Of a DNA stretch of 21,653 bases, positions 1-6,555 are shown in pieces. A model generated the notes under the pieces. The model worked only from the letters and a program-made list of their open reading frames with translations. It did no database searches and had not been told where the DNA came from. Each line of letters begins with the position of its first letter. The first letter of the stretch is position 1. The DNA is taken from positions 1 through 21,653 of IMG/VR virus record IMGVR_UViG_3300046370_000103. One strand, 5' to 3'. The DNA comes from a virus. Position numbers and translations under genes: made by a program.

Positions 1-232
1 TGTATCCATGTTGAATAGCCCTTTGTTCTGACAACTCTGGCTCTGGTCTAGGACCGCGTAAAGCTTGTGGGTCTGGAAACGCTCTTGGTGGAAACAACTG
101 TGGATGCTTTGGCTCAAACTCATCAGGACCGACCTTTGCGCCAGTCCACTCTGTCTTCATCTCACGAAGACGGTAACGGCGACCTGACCGATCCGATATA
201 CCATAAGCATGTTTGCCACTAGCGTATGCCAT
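1..232 (-). CDS. conserved phage structural protein, partial (3' end missing)
   Basis: The reading frame starts with ATG at 232-230 and is still open at the left edge, so about 77 N-terminal residues are visible. It begins MAYASGKHAYGISDRSGRRY and continues through a Pro-rich stretch with KHPQLFPP. I recall this N-terminus from a short conserved protein next to the tail adaptor in uncultured marine podovirus contigs, but its exact role is unknown to me. The start overlaps the stop of the upstream adaptor gene by one base (TAATG), so translation is probably coupled. In some relatives the pattern CDRCG...CPECFEPKHPQ suggests a former zinc ribbon; here those Cys positions are replaced (SDRSG, GPDEFEP). 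That comparison is from memory. Confidence 0.7.
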   Translation of the reverse strand, partial: MAYASGKHAYGISDRSGRRYRLREMKTEWTGAKVGPDEFEPKHPQLFPPRAFPDPQALRGPRPEPELSEQRAIQHGY

Positions 233-897
233 TAGACTCTCAGATAACTCAAACTAGGCTGCAACTTCAAAGGTGTTCGACCTTGATCCTCGTCCGCTGC
301 GCGTTGAAACTCTTCTTCGTAAACGCTTTTCAACAACTGAATACGATCTGGCGCTCGTTTCATTGCCATGTAGTAGGCTAACCCTGCCACCATACAAGGA
401 TAAAAACGAAAAGGCATGTCAGTAGTGTTAACAAGAGCATCAGCATCTTCTATCCTGCGTACATAATAATAACGAATTTGATCCGTAGAGTTTTCAGGAG
501 TAGACCACAGATACATCACAGGAGTAATCTGCCGATCTAACCAAAACTGACTTGGTCTGCCCTGAGTAGATTTGTTCGGAAGAGTTGCATAATCGCCACG
601 ACTAATTCGTTCTATTTCATAGTCAGTGCTATCACGACGTACAACCACATCTAAAACATCGACAATATCCGCTGCCAACGTATACGAAGAAGTGCCTTGT
701 GTGACTGTAAAATCAGCTTCTTTCACCGTCCACAAGTTGAGACCACGATTAGCCCAGTCTGCAAACATCAGATTCATAGACCTACGAGCCGTCTTAGCAT
801 CATACCCCGTGCGAACTTCTAGTCCACACCTCTCGTATGCTTCTTCGATTACCTCTGCTACATCGAGGTTAAAGTCTCTTGAACCTGAAGTTGCCAT
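232..897 (-). CDS. tail adaptor / head-to-tail connector (P22 gp4- or T7 gp11-like)
   Basis: This 221-residue protein probably binds the portal ring and forms the first layer of the short tail. The visible pattern is an N-terminal helix (VIEEAYERCGLE), then ANRGLNLWTVKE, a beta-rich core with QGTSSYTL and VLDVVVRR, the block TQGRPSQFWLDRQI, and a C-terminal helix with YYMAMKRAPDR and EEEFQRAADED. RGLNLWT and GRPSQFW..DR are recurrent in tail adaptors of P22-like and marine podoviruses; the assignment rests on recall of those patterns, not a search. Its length fits the family (about 165-230). It follows the 66-residue gene directly and overlaps the next gene by one base. It is the main support in this window for a podovirus-type tail. 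Confidence 0.72.
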   Translation of the reverse strand: MATSGSRDFNLDVAEVIEEAYERCGLEVRTGYDAKTARRSMNLMFADWANRGLNLWTVKEADFTVTQGTSSYTLAADIVDVLDVVVRRDSTDYEIERISRGDYATLPNKSTQGRPSQFWLDRQITPVMYLWSTPENSTDQIRYYYVRRIEDADALVNTTDMPFRFYPCMVAGLAYYMAMKRAPDRIQLLKSVYEEEFQRAADEDQGRTPLKLQPSLSYLRV

Positions 898-1097
898 TAG
901 TGATCAGTCCCCATCTTTAGCCCAGACATCTGGACATTAGTGTTACATCCACCAACTTTTCCGCCGTGACCAAACTTAACCTCGCCACCACGCATCATCT
1001 TTACCTTGCCGCCTTTTTTAAAACCTTCAACACCGCGACCTTTCAAGATATCTTTTTTTGTGACCTTACCGTCACCTGTTAAATCAGGGAAGCTCAT
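897..1097 (-). CDS. small basic protein with EF-hand/dockerin-like loop and GG(K/E)V repeats
   Basis: This 66-residue protein has two visible parts. Residues 5-16 (DLTGDGKVTKKD) match the 12-position calcium loop of EF-hand and dockerin repeats (D-x-T-x-D-G-x-V-x-x-x-D). The rest is Lys/Gly-rich with repeated GGKVKMMRGGEVKFGHGGKV, so it shares the MMRGG element with the gene just upstream (1094-1240). It starts ATG at 1097, overlapping the TGA of that gene, and its stop abuts the tail adaptor. Function is unknown; related small basic proteins recur near tail genes in marine phage contigs. A single EF loop usually needs a partner, so calcium binding is only possible. Confidence 0.72.
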   Translation of the reverse strand: MSFPDLTGDGKVTKKDILKGRGVEGFKKGGKVKMMRGGEVKFGHGGKVGGCNTNVQMSGLKMGTDH

Positions 1098-1240
1098 TTC
1101 TTAGCCTTTACCTTACCGCCACGCATCATTTTTACGGGCTTGGCTTTCACCGCACCGCCACGCATCATTTTCTTTTTAGCTCCAGTTTTAACTGAACCGC
1201 CACGCATCATTTTCTTCTTACCGCGCATCATTCCTGGCAT
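1094..1240 (-). CDS. 48-residue MMRGG-repeat basic protein
   Basis: The frame runs from ATG at 1240-1238 to TGA at 1096-1094 and gives MPGMMRGKKKMMRGGSVKTG followed by AKKKMMRGGAVKAKPVKMMR and GGKVKAKK. MMRG occurs four times, each with Lys-rich spacers, and there are no acidic residues. It fills exactly the space between the 66- and 146-residue genes, overlaps the next start (ATGA), and shares the MMRGG element with its downstream neighbour, which together argue that it is real. Such charge suggests binding to nucleic acid or an acidic partner, but no fold or family is evident. The DNA repeat on the plus strand is CGCCACGCATCATTTT. Confidence 0.75.
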   Translation of the reverse strand: MPGMMRGKKKMMRGGSVKTGAKKKMMRGGAVKAKPVKMMRGGKVKAKK

Positions 1241-1241
1241 A

Positions 1242-1682
1242 TCAAGCACTCCTTTTTCTACGCATTAAAATATGACGTTTGTAATCGTCAGGGTCGTAAT
1301 TCTTATAGTAACCTAATTTTTCAAGTTTTGCAGCAGCATTTTCAAGTTCACTCCAACGCTGTACAAATACTACCGCTTCTTCTCCCATATAAGAAAGGAG
1401 CCATAGATCTAATTTGGATTCTGAAAAAAAGTTATTTAGAGTCATGCATTGTTTTTCTAAAGTCTCATAATCATCTGAATACTCGTAGTCAAAAAACATA
1501 CAAACTTTATGTTTATTTTTATGAAAACTTGCACACTCGTGCAAAACATCAGACCACAAGTTATGTGTGATGACGGTCTTTACTTCGTTTTTTACAAGAG
1601 CTTCCAAAGCAAAAGGGCACGAAGCAACACCGTTGTTGTACTCCGATGGTTTCGCTAATTCTTCTGCCCACTCACGAATCAA
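1242..1682 (-). CDS. conserved phage protein of unknown function (146 aa)
   Basis: I do not recognise a biochemical function. The sequence begins IREWAEELAKPSEY, contains ACP-like CPFALEAL, then THNLWSDVLHEC, a stretch resembling a compact alpha/beta fold (KVCMFFDYEYSDDYETLEKQ; LDLWLLSYMGEEAVVFVQRW), and ends ENAAAKLEKLGYYKNYDP plus a basic tail MRRKRSA. The alternating strands and helices suggest a ferredoxin-like or similar small domain. No ATG or GTG lies in frame upstream; the best start is TTG at 1682-1680, which overlaps the TGA of the preceding gene (TTGA), so translation is probably coupled. Similar proteins occur in marine phages, from memory only. Confidence 0.7.
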   Translation of the reverse strand: MIREWAEELAKPSEYNNGVASCPFALEALVKNEVKTVITHNLWSDVLHECASFHKNKHKVCMFFDYEYSDDYETLEKQCMTLNNFFSESKLDLWLLSYMGEEAVVFVQRWSELENAAAKLEKLGYYKNYDPDDYKRHILMRRKRSA

Positions 1683-1918
1683 AATACCCTCACTAAACCA
1701 CCAGTGGCTTTTTTATTTTTCCAACTAATTCTTTTTGATGACTTCTTTTTCTTTGCAGCAGACGTGCATTGTGCCATAGTAGGACGACAAGCAGGATACC
1801 CTTTGCGTTTTTCTCCCTTTTGACGACCACAGGGTTTTCCTGTTTTACAGTCCACCCAACCTTTGCCATCGTTTTGAGCAAACCATTCTCGCAAAGAGTT
1901 TTTCTTTTTCTTCGCCAT
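1679..1918 (-). CDS. small Lys-rich four-Cys protein (DUF5872-like)
   Basis: This 79-residue protein starts MAKKKKNSLREWF and carries KGWVDCKTGKPCGRQKG and YPACRPTMAQC, placing Cys at 24, 30, 44 and 51. The SLR.WF...WVDCKTGKPCGR...YPACRP pattern is what I remember for DUF5872-type proteins of phages and large viruses; their function is unknown. Four Cys suggest a small metal-binding knuckle, though that is inference. The C-terminus has KKATGGLV, also present in the next upstream gene (1918-2199), and both begin MAKKKK, so the two proteins look like relatives by end segments or shared targeting signals. Its start overlaps the upstream stop (TGATG). Confidence 0.8.
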   Translation of the reverse strand: MAKKKKNSLREWFAQNDGKGWVDCKTGKPCGRQKGEKRKGYPACRPTMAQCTSAAKKKKSSKRISWKNKKATGGLVRVF

Positions 1919-2199
1919 CAGACTATCTTTGTCCTCTTGCGTCTAGATTCTGCAACTTGTCCGCACCCCGAAGCTATCATACCTCCGTCTGTGTAACGGT
2001 TACGAGCCAGACGTTTAGGATTATCTACCGCTGCAACCAAACCACCAGTGGCTTTCTTAGTAGAGTTTCCCCAGTTTTTTGCTCCCACCTTTCGGCACTT
2101 TGATAACGCCCCCGAAGCGTAAGCGGAGGGCCATACCTTGTACCGGCTTTTTACTTTGTGATAACAAGCGTCTTTTTTTGTTTTTTTCTTTTTTGCCAT
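1918..2199 (-). CDS. small Lys-rich phage protein with KDACY...KVWPSAYASG block
   Basis: This 93-residue basic protein begins MAKKKKTKKDACYHKVKSRY and continues KVWPSAYASGALSKCRKVGA, a block conserved in many phage small proteins that I recall but cannot name. Cys are at 12, 35 and 79. The middle contains KKATGGLVAAV, shared with the protein encoded directly downstream, and the end is strongly basic (ESRRKRTKIV). It overlaps its upstream gene by one base and its downstream gene by one base. Its role is unknown; position between head and tail genes and high charge are compatible with a minor virion or DNA-associated protein, but nothing proves that. Confidence 0.78.
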   Translation of the reverse strand: MAKKKKTKKDACYHKVKSRYKVWPSAYASGALSKCRKVGAKNWGNSTKKATGGLVAAVDNPKRLARNRYTDGGMIASGCGQVAESRRKRTKIV

Positions 2200-2444
2200 T
2201 AGTTATCCCCTTTGATGGAGGCTTGGATATTTGTTGTCGCATCTGCGCCCTCGAGATTGCCATATGTCCTCTCCATCTCTGTCTTTATATAATCAATTTG
2301 TGAGGCCATGACCTCTGTTCGTTTATCTACGGAGATTAATGTTTTTGTAACCCAATCAGCCCAACTATAGCCGACTCCTCCGACACCGATGATAAAAGCT
2401 GTTATAAGAGTTATTGTAACTTGCCTGTTCACTTTATTCACCAC
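2199..2444 (-). CDS. single-span membrane protein with coiled-coil tail
   Basis: The 81-residue protein has a basic N-terminus, one hydrophobic span at about residues 9-28 (TLITAFIIGVGGVGYSW) and a soluble, probably helical C-terminal part (VDKRTEVMASQIDYIKTEME). This layout fits a type II inner-membrane protein such as an i-spanin, but no partner o-spanin lipobox is seen nearby and the main lysis genes are elsewhere, so the role is open. The start codon is GTG at 2444-2442, with a second GTG directly after it. It overlaps the preceding gene's stop by seven bases and has only a weak ribosome-binding site, which suggests coupled translation. Confidence 0.65.
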   Translation of the reverse strand: MVNKVNRQVTITLITAFIIGVGGVGYSWADWVTKTLISVDKRTEVMASQIDYIKTEMERTYGNLEGADATTNIQASIKGDN

Positions 2445-2683
2445 ATCTTACAAGACCAGTATTTGGCCTTTAGTTTATCAAGGGTGCCTTTATCACAGCC
2501 GTGACGAGCACGAAAAGATTTACGACGTTTTGGGTTTGATTTCTTGATAGTCATATTGGCGTCCCCAAATCTGACTATCTTTTCTTTACCCTTGTCACAT
2601 GCTTTTACAACAAACTTTTTACCACCAGAAACCTGACGTTTTGGTTTGTTGCACTTCATCTTATCCTTATCGATCTTAGCCAT
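2438..2683 (-). CDS. small basic Cys protein with KSFRARH motif (DUF6321-like)
   Basis: The 81-residue protein begins MAKIDKDKMKCNKPKRQVSG and contains EKIVRFGDANM, then PKRRKSFRARHGCDKG and a C-terminal KAKYWSCKMW. The FGD/FGQ...KSFRARH...YW...K(M/V)W pattern matches what I recall of DUF6321-type phage proteins, whose function is unknown. Cys occur at 11, 29, 63 and 78. A GAGG ribosome-binding site sits six bases before the ATG, only about a dozen bases beyond the U-run of the terminator at 2695-2722. This gene is therefore the first one read only by transcripts that escape that terminator, unless a local promoter exists. Confidence 0.75.
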   Translation of the reverse strand: MAKIDKDKMKCNKPKRQVSGGKKFVVKACDKGKEKIVRFGDANMTIKKSNPKRRKSFRARHGCDKGTLDKLKAKYWSCKMW

Positions 2684-2694
2684 CTTACCCTCAG

Positions 2695-2722
2695 AAAAAA
2701 CGGCGGCTTTTACACCGCCGTT
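2695..2722 (-). terminator. intrinsic terminator between structural genes
   Basis: Read on the minus strand, AACGGCGG (2722-2715) pairs perfectly with CCGCCGTT over an 8-nt loop and is followed by a run of six T (2700-2695). It begins four bases after the stop of the 90-residue gene. With no second gene on the other strand here, it acts on the leftward late operon, leaving the basic-protein and tail genes downstream dependent on read-through. Confidence 0.85.
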
Positions 2723-2725
2723 GCT

Positions 2726-2998
2726 TTAACCAAAGAATCCAGTAATTGAGTCAATGTTGGTAAGCGTCACATGACACTCATCATCAAAAATCATGCCATG
2801 ATCTGGAATGGTAATCTGGTTATCATCACTTTGATGAAAGACCATAGATAACTGTGTTGCTCCACCACTACCGTTTTTGAACACAACCGCAGGAGAACCG
2901 CTACCCGCAGTTTTTACATAAAATGATTTTAGTCGAGTTCTACCGCCCTGTAGTGTTCCAGTCGCCGTAGCTGTCTTTGCAAAAATAGAAGCAGCCAT
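2726..2998 (-). CDS. small beta-rich probable virion protein
   Basis: The 90-residue protein begins MAASIFAKTATATGTLQGGR and has alternating short hydrophobic strands (RLKSFYVKTAG, AVVFKNGSG, QLSMVFHQS, HVTLTNID) with many Gly, Thr and Ser, as in small beta-sandwich capsid-decoration or fibre-tip proteins. It has no Cys, no membrane span and no charged tail. A gap of 13 bases containing AGGAG precedes its ATG (ATTCCTCCA-like on the plus strand near 3003-3008). It sits two genes after the capsid gene and just before a terminator, so expression at a structural level is plausible. The exact role is not recognised. Confidence 0.65.
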   Translation of the reverse strand: MAASIFAKTATATGTLQGGRTRLKSFYVKTAGSGSPAVVFKNGSGGATQLSMVFHQSDDNQITIPDHGMIFDDECHVTLTNIDSITGFFG

Positions 2999-3011
2999 CT
3001 AACATCTCCTA

Positions 3012-3482
3012 TTAAGGTTGAACAGTAGTATTAAAAGCTTGAGCATACATTACTGTTATAACAACTGATCCCGCATTTGTACCTGCGCTTGAGGTAGCTG
3101 TTAATTTTAAATCGGATGTACCAGTGTTCTTCCATGTAAGTGTACCACCACCAGAAGCACCTAACGCTTTGATACCTACAGTGGTTCCAGAAGCAACAGC
3201 ATTAACAAGAGTTGCTGCACCGCCTACAGTATCACCAACACTAATATTTGTTGTGGTGTTAGCAGCTACTTCTAAATCGATAATTATATCTACGATTTTT
3301 GAGTTAGCGGGAATCACTATATTTGTGGCTTCTGCTGCAACAGCACCGCCAGATATATCCATTACATGTTGTTGAGTCATTACAACATAGCCAACATTTG
3401 CTATGTCTGATCCAACGGTAGTGCCCGTTGTATTTCTAATGTTACCTGCCCGAATCGGACCTGAAAAAGTTGTCGTACCCAT
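3012..3482 (-). CDS. beta-rich structural protein, probably capsid-associated
   Basis: I place the start at ATG 3482-3480, giving 156 residues (MGTTTFSGPIRAGNIRNTTG...). It is preceded by an AGGAG site eight bases upstream; a longer frame reaching 3590 would run through the capsid-gene terminator and has no ribosome-binding site. The protein is rich in Thr, Gly, Ala and Val, with segments such as NVGYVVMTQQ, IVIPANSKIVDIIIDLEV and SVVITVMYAQAF, which read as beta strands. FSGPIRAG near the N-terminus recurs in marine phage proteins next to the capsid gene. A decoration or minor head protein is the best guess; nothing catalytic is seen. Confidence 0.7.
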   Translation of the reverse strand: MGTTTFSGPIRAGNIRNTTGTTVGSDIANVGYVVMTQQHVMDISGGAVAAEATNIVIPANSKIVDIIIDLEVAANTTTNISVGDTVGGAATLVNAVASGTTVGIKALGASGGGTLTWKNTGTSDLKLTATSSAGTNAGSVVITVMYAQAFNTTVQP

Positions 3483-3558
3483 TTTGATCTCCTGTCTAGG
3501 GTTAGTCAGCCACACCATGTGACTGTCAGGGATACAAACAGAGTAACTTATCTTTACA

Positions 3559-3590
3559 CAAAAAGAAAGGGGCAACCGAAGTCGCCCCAA
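3559..3590 (-). terminator. UUCG-tetraloop intrinsic terminator after the capsid gene
   Basis: On the minus strand GGGGCGAC (3588-3581) pairs with GTTGCCCC (3576-3569), closing the very stable C(TTCG)G tetraloop, and is followed by TTTCTTTTT (3568-3560). The stem has one G-T wobble. It lies 37 bases after the major capsid stop codon and so probably limits transcription into the downstream structural and tail genes. Confidence 0.9.
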
Positions 3591-3624
3591 TCAGGGAGGA
3601 GGTAATCCCTCCTTATATCACAGT

Positions 3625-4536
3625 TTACGCTCCAGGTGAACCGAATACACAGCGTGGATCTGAGAATCCAAAGCTGTAACGCTCACGAGCTTTAAAGCGC
3701 ATGTTGCCTGTGTCGAAGTCTGCTTCCATGTTAGTGGATAGCGGAGTACGCTCAAAGTGGATCATTCCACGAGGAGCATCTGTCATGATAAAGAACGCAT
3801 CAGGATCTGTTAGGAAGTCGTTGACGGCATAACCATCAGGCAACATACCCATAGATCTTAGTGCGTTTGTATCATTGTCCGCTGTACCAACACGAAGGTT
3901 AGATACCATCAGACGTTCTGCAACAAATTGCAACTGACGTGGGATGATTAATTTCAAACCACGTAATGCAACTTTAAGACCACGCTCATCAACAAATCCT
4001 GCAATGTTGATCAAAGCATCTTCAAGAGATGTTTCGTTCAGATCAGCAGCAGTTGCAGGTTCGTTGGCAAACGTGCCACCACTTGTAAGTGGGTGGTTAG
4101 TCGCACATAAAGCAACGCCGTCACCGCCTGCGGATGCGCCTGCGGTAAATGCATTGTTAAGAACCGCAGCGGCCTTAACTTGCTTTGTGTGTGCCATTGA
4201 ACGAGCCAACGCACGAGTATAACGTGAACCAAGACGATCATATAGATTGTCTTCGATAGCTTCCTCAGTAATTGAGAATGCCAACGCTATTGTTTCGTGG
4301 TTGTAACGAGCAGTGTATGCTTCGTTAGCGTCGTCAAAATTTACAGCGCCACCTTCTGATTTAGTTGGTGCCGCTCCGAAACCAGACAACATTACTTCCT
4401 CTTCGAATGCTCGATCAGAAGATTCTGTTGTATAGATCTCTGCATGTTGGTTCTCGTACCGATTGTACTCCATACCAAACAAGGCGTTGAGACCTGGTTC
4501 CAACTCTTTCGCTAGTTGTGCGCGAGATATAGCCAT
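3625..4536 (-). CDS. major capsid protein (HK97 fold, Mu gpT-like)
   Basis: The 303-residue protein should build the icosahedral shell. It starts MAISRAQLAKELEPGLNALF and carries the block RAFEEEVMLSGFGAAPTKSE, then AYTARYNHETIALAFSITEE, ARSMAHTKQVKAAAVLNNAF, GDGVALCATNHPL, and ends MRFKARERYSFGFSDPR..GSPGA. This series matches my recall of Mu-like gpT-type major heads found in many phages. Length is typical (about 300). No pro-domain like the HK97 delta region is fused here, and a separate scaffold gene lies three genes upstream, consistent with scaffold-assisted assembly. The gene is followed by a strong terminator and preceded by a 12-base gap with an AGGAGACTG-type ribosome-binding site. 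Confidence 0.92.
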   Translation of the reverse strand: MAISRAQLAKELEPGLNALFGMEYNRYENQHAEIYTTESSDRAFEEEVMLSGFGAAPTKSEGGAVNFDDANEAYTARYNHETIALAFSITEEAIEDNLYDRLGSRYTRALARSMAHTKQVKAAAVLNNAFTAGASAGGDGVALCATNHPLTSGGTFANEPATAADLNETSLEDALINIAGFVDERGLKVALRGLKLIIPRQLQFVAERLMVSNLRVGTADNDTNALRSMGMLPDGYAVNDFLTDPDAFFIMTDAPRGMIHFERTPLSTNMEADFDTGNMRFKARERYSFGFSDPRCVFGSPGA

Positions 4537-4548
4537 AAGTCAGTCTCC

Positions 4549-5184
4549 TTATACGCCAGTCGTTGAAACAGTACCGCCTGCAATAGCACCATTCGGTGAA
4601 TTGAAGGAGTTGTTTAAACGAACAATTACAGGGATACCCGCCGCAGTAAAGTCTGAGTTCTCAGGGTCATCTTGAATACCCATAATACGCAGATTTAAAT
4701 TTGCGGTGGCGGCGATTGTGCTGACACCCAACTTAGCAGATGAGATACCTGTGGTTGTTGAACCAGAAGTAGCTGTTGCAAAGTTAGCATTAGCAAACAC
4801 ATGTCCTCGAGCAGTTGCTTCGCTTGTTAGTGAAGCATCTGAACAGATGACAAATGATTGTAATGGGTTGTCATATACAAAGGCTTTGACGGGAAAATTA
4901 GAATCCGCGCCAGAACCGGGCCAGTAGTTAGAAAATATTTTCTCACCAGTGGTGGACGAAACGTATTCACAACCCCAGAAAACACCTACAAGACCTACAG
5001 TACCACCCGCAGCCGCGCCAACAATGTCAATAAAGCCAGTTGATAGCGGGATTACAGGAGAACCTTGATAGATCGCGTTAGTGTTTCCAGAGGCAATACG
5101 ATACTCGGTCGCACCAGTAGTGTTAGCAGCCTGACCGACTACTCCAATCGGACGTAGTCCGAATGCACCGTTAGTGTTTGCCAT
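4549..5184 (-). CDS. conserved head protein upstream of the capsid gene, possible decoration protein
   Basis: The 211-residue protein begins MANTNGAFGLRPIGVVGQAA and has segments typical of surface beta domains: YRIASGNTNAIYQGSPVIPL, VGLVGVFWGCEYVS, FPVKAFVYDNPLQSFVICSD, LNLRIMGIQDDPEN, VIVRLNNSFNSPNG. The start NGAFGLRP and the QGSPV / GVF.GCEY blocks recur in marine phage proteins encoded right before the capsid gene; some are seen in virions, so a decoration or minor capsid role is likely. It has no membrane span, coiled coil or catalytic motif. It lies 12 bases upstream of the capsid start and is probably cotranscribed at the same level. Confidence 0.78.
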   Translation of the reverse strand: MANTNGAFGLRPIGVVGQAANTTGATEYRIASGNTNAIYQGSPVIPLSTGFIDIVGAAAGGTVGLVGVFWGCEYVSSTTGEKIFSNYWPGSGADSNFPVKAFVYDNPLQSFVICSDASLTSEATARGHVFANANFATATSGSTTTGISSAKLGVSTIAATANLNLRIMGIQDDPENSDFTAAGIPVIVRLNNSFNSPNGAIAGGTVSTTGV

Positions 5185-5201
5185 AGTAGCAATCCTCTAT
5201 A

Positions 5202-5663
5202 TTAATCGGAGTCGCGTTCACGGCCTCCGAAGGTTACACGACTTTGCCGACTATTTGAAATCGGCATCGAAGGATGTTGTTCCTTCATCAAGTCCTGATC
5301 CACAGCAGTCATTTGTTCGCGGGTTCGGCCCCCGTAATACTCGTTTCTTTCATGCGCTGTCTCTTCAGGTATGCGACACAGCATCAGTCCTCCTTGTCCA
5401 ATCACTCCCTGATATTTGCCATCATCGATGACAGGAGCTTCATAGTTTGGATATTCGTCTGCACGGACGGGTTCCCATCCTTCACGTAGTTTGGCGTGGA
5501 CGTTCATTTTGTCCTCCTCACCACGCATTGCAACTCGTATCCAACGATGCACGTAGCCGTCTGGGGCATCTGGTGCTTCAAGGTGACTGGGCGGTGCCCA
5601 TGGTTTTCTGCGCGTTTCAGTTTCGCGGGTCTGACTCTTTCGAGAAGTTCTTGTATCAGTCAT
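5202..5663 (-). CDS. conserved hydrophilic phage protein between scaffold and head genes
   Basis: This 153-residue protein has a basic, disordered-looking start (MTDTRTSRKSQTRETETRRK), then a conserved core with APDAPDGYVHRWIRV, EDKMNVHAKLREGWEPVRAD and GVIGQGGLMLCRIPEE, and a C-terminal helix AHERNEYYGGRTREQM. The HRWIR...KLREGWE.VRA.EYP...GLML.R.P pattern is familiar from many podovirus and roseophage genomes but carries no assigned function. The start has AGGAG seven bases upstream. Placement between scaffold and head proteins suggests an assembly role. It is not a protease: no Ser/His/Asp triad pattern is visible. Confidence 0.75.
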   Translation of the reverse strand: MTDTRTSRKSQTRETETRRKPWAPPSHLEAPDAPDGYVHRWIRVAMRGEEDKMNVHAKLREGWEPVRADEYPNYEAPVIDDGKYQGVIGQGGLMLCRIPEETAHERNEYYGGRTREQMTAVDQDLMKEQHPSMPISNSRQSRVTFGGRERDSD

Positions 5664-5667
5664 GTTG

Positions 5668-6546
5668 TTACTCCTTCACATATTTAGCGTATTCTTCAAG
5701 AGGTACGCCCAGTTTCTTCGCAATAGCGACCTGTGAATGCGATAACTTGACCGACCTGCGCCCCTGTTTATTACTGCGGGATGCGGAGGAACTAGCAGAA
5801 GCGACCTGGCTTCCTCCACCCGATTTCTTAGCCGTTTGGAACTTGTGAGGAAATTCCGAACGTATGCGTTTATCTACTTCACTATAATACTCTTCGGTGT
5901 TCGGGTCAAACCCCTCTTCTTCAGTAAGTTGATTATGAAGTGCAAATGCCGCAGCTGTCATAATCTTGTCTTCACCGAACCAAGTATTTTTATCTTTCCA
6001 CGCCATAGCACGAGGGTCTGGCTGCGCCTGTTGCTGTTGTTGAGGCGCTTGCTGTTGTACAGGTTGTTGAGGCTGTGCAACTTGTGCTTTTGCTTGCTGT
6101 TCCGCACGGAGTTTGGCGGTATTGTACCGCTGTGTTTCTACCGCAATATTAGACAGAGCTTGTTGAGCTTCTACCATTTTATCGCTGTCGCCTGCGTCAT
6201 AGGCTTCTTTGTAAGCACGTTTCGCAGCTTCAGTTTGCGACTGCAAGCGTGTGCCATACTCAGATAAGTACCCTGTATCCAAAGCCTGCATACGTGACTT
6301 TAACTTTTTGTTTTCTTCAAGAAGTTCTTGAGAAACTCTAAGTGCTTCGGCCTTGTCTCGCTCTTCTTGACGATACTTTTCCGTAAGTTTTTTAATCCGG
6401 CTCTGTACGCCCTTGCTGTACGAATCTAGTTCCTCATCACCAGTTTTAGCTTCTGGCTCTGGTTCAGCAGCCTTTACTTCTTTTTCTTCTTGCTGTGGTT
6501 CTTCTACAACAATTTCTTCTTCAACTGTTTCGTTTTCTTCCGCCAT
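5668..6546 (-). CDS. capsid scaffold protein
   Basis: This 292-residue protein has the usual composition of a scaffold: a very acidic N-terminus (residues 1-40), long helices likely to form coiled coils (about 45-90 and 100-150, e.g. KLTEKYRQEERDKAEALRVS), a Gln-rich linker (about 149-174, with QQPVQQQAPQQQQQ), a mid-domain with AWKDKNTWFGED, and a basic Ser-rich C-terminal part (SASRSNKQGRRSVKLSHSQV) ending in a short helix that would bind the capsid. Scaffold proteins fill the procapsid and leave before packaging. It lies upstream of the capsid gene and next to GroES, in line with an assembly block. Confidence 0.85.
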   Translation of the reverse strand: MAEENETVEEEIVVEEPQQEEKEVKAAEPEPEAKTGDEELDSYSKGVQSRIKKLTEKYRQEERDKAEALRVSQELLEENKKLKSRMQALDTGYLSEYGTRLQSQTEAAKRAYKEAYDAGDSDKMVEAQQALSNIAVETQRYNTAKLRAEQQAKAQVAQPQQPVQQQAPQQQQQAQPDPRAMAWKDKNTWFGEDKIMTAAAFALHNQLTEEEGFDPNTEEYYSEVDKRIRSEFPHKFQTAKKSGGGSQVASASSSASRSNKQGRRSVKLSHSQVAIAKKLGVPLEEYAKYVKE

Positions 6547-6555
6547 ATCTACCTC

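Noticed and set aside
3483-3590. Upstream extension of the 156-residue structural gene
   Set aside because: It would translate the terminator stem after the capsid gene, and the AGGAG site fits the start at 3482.
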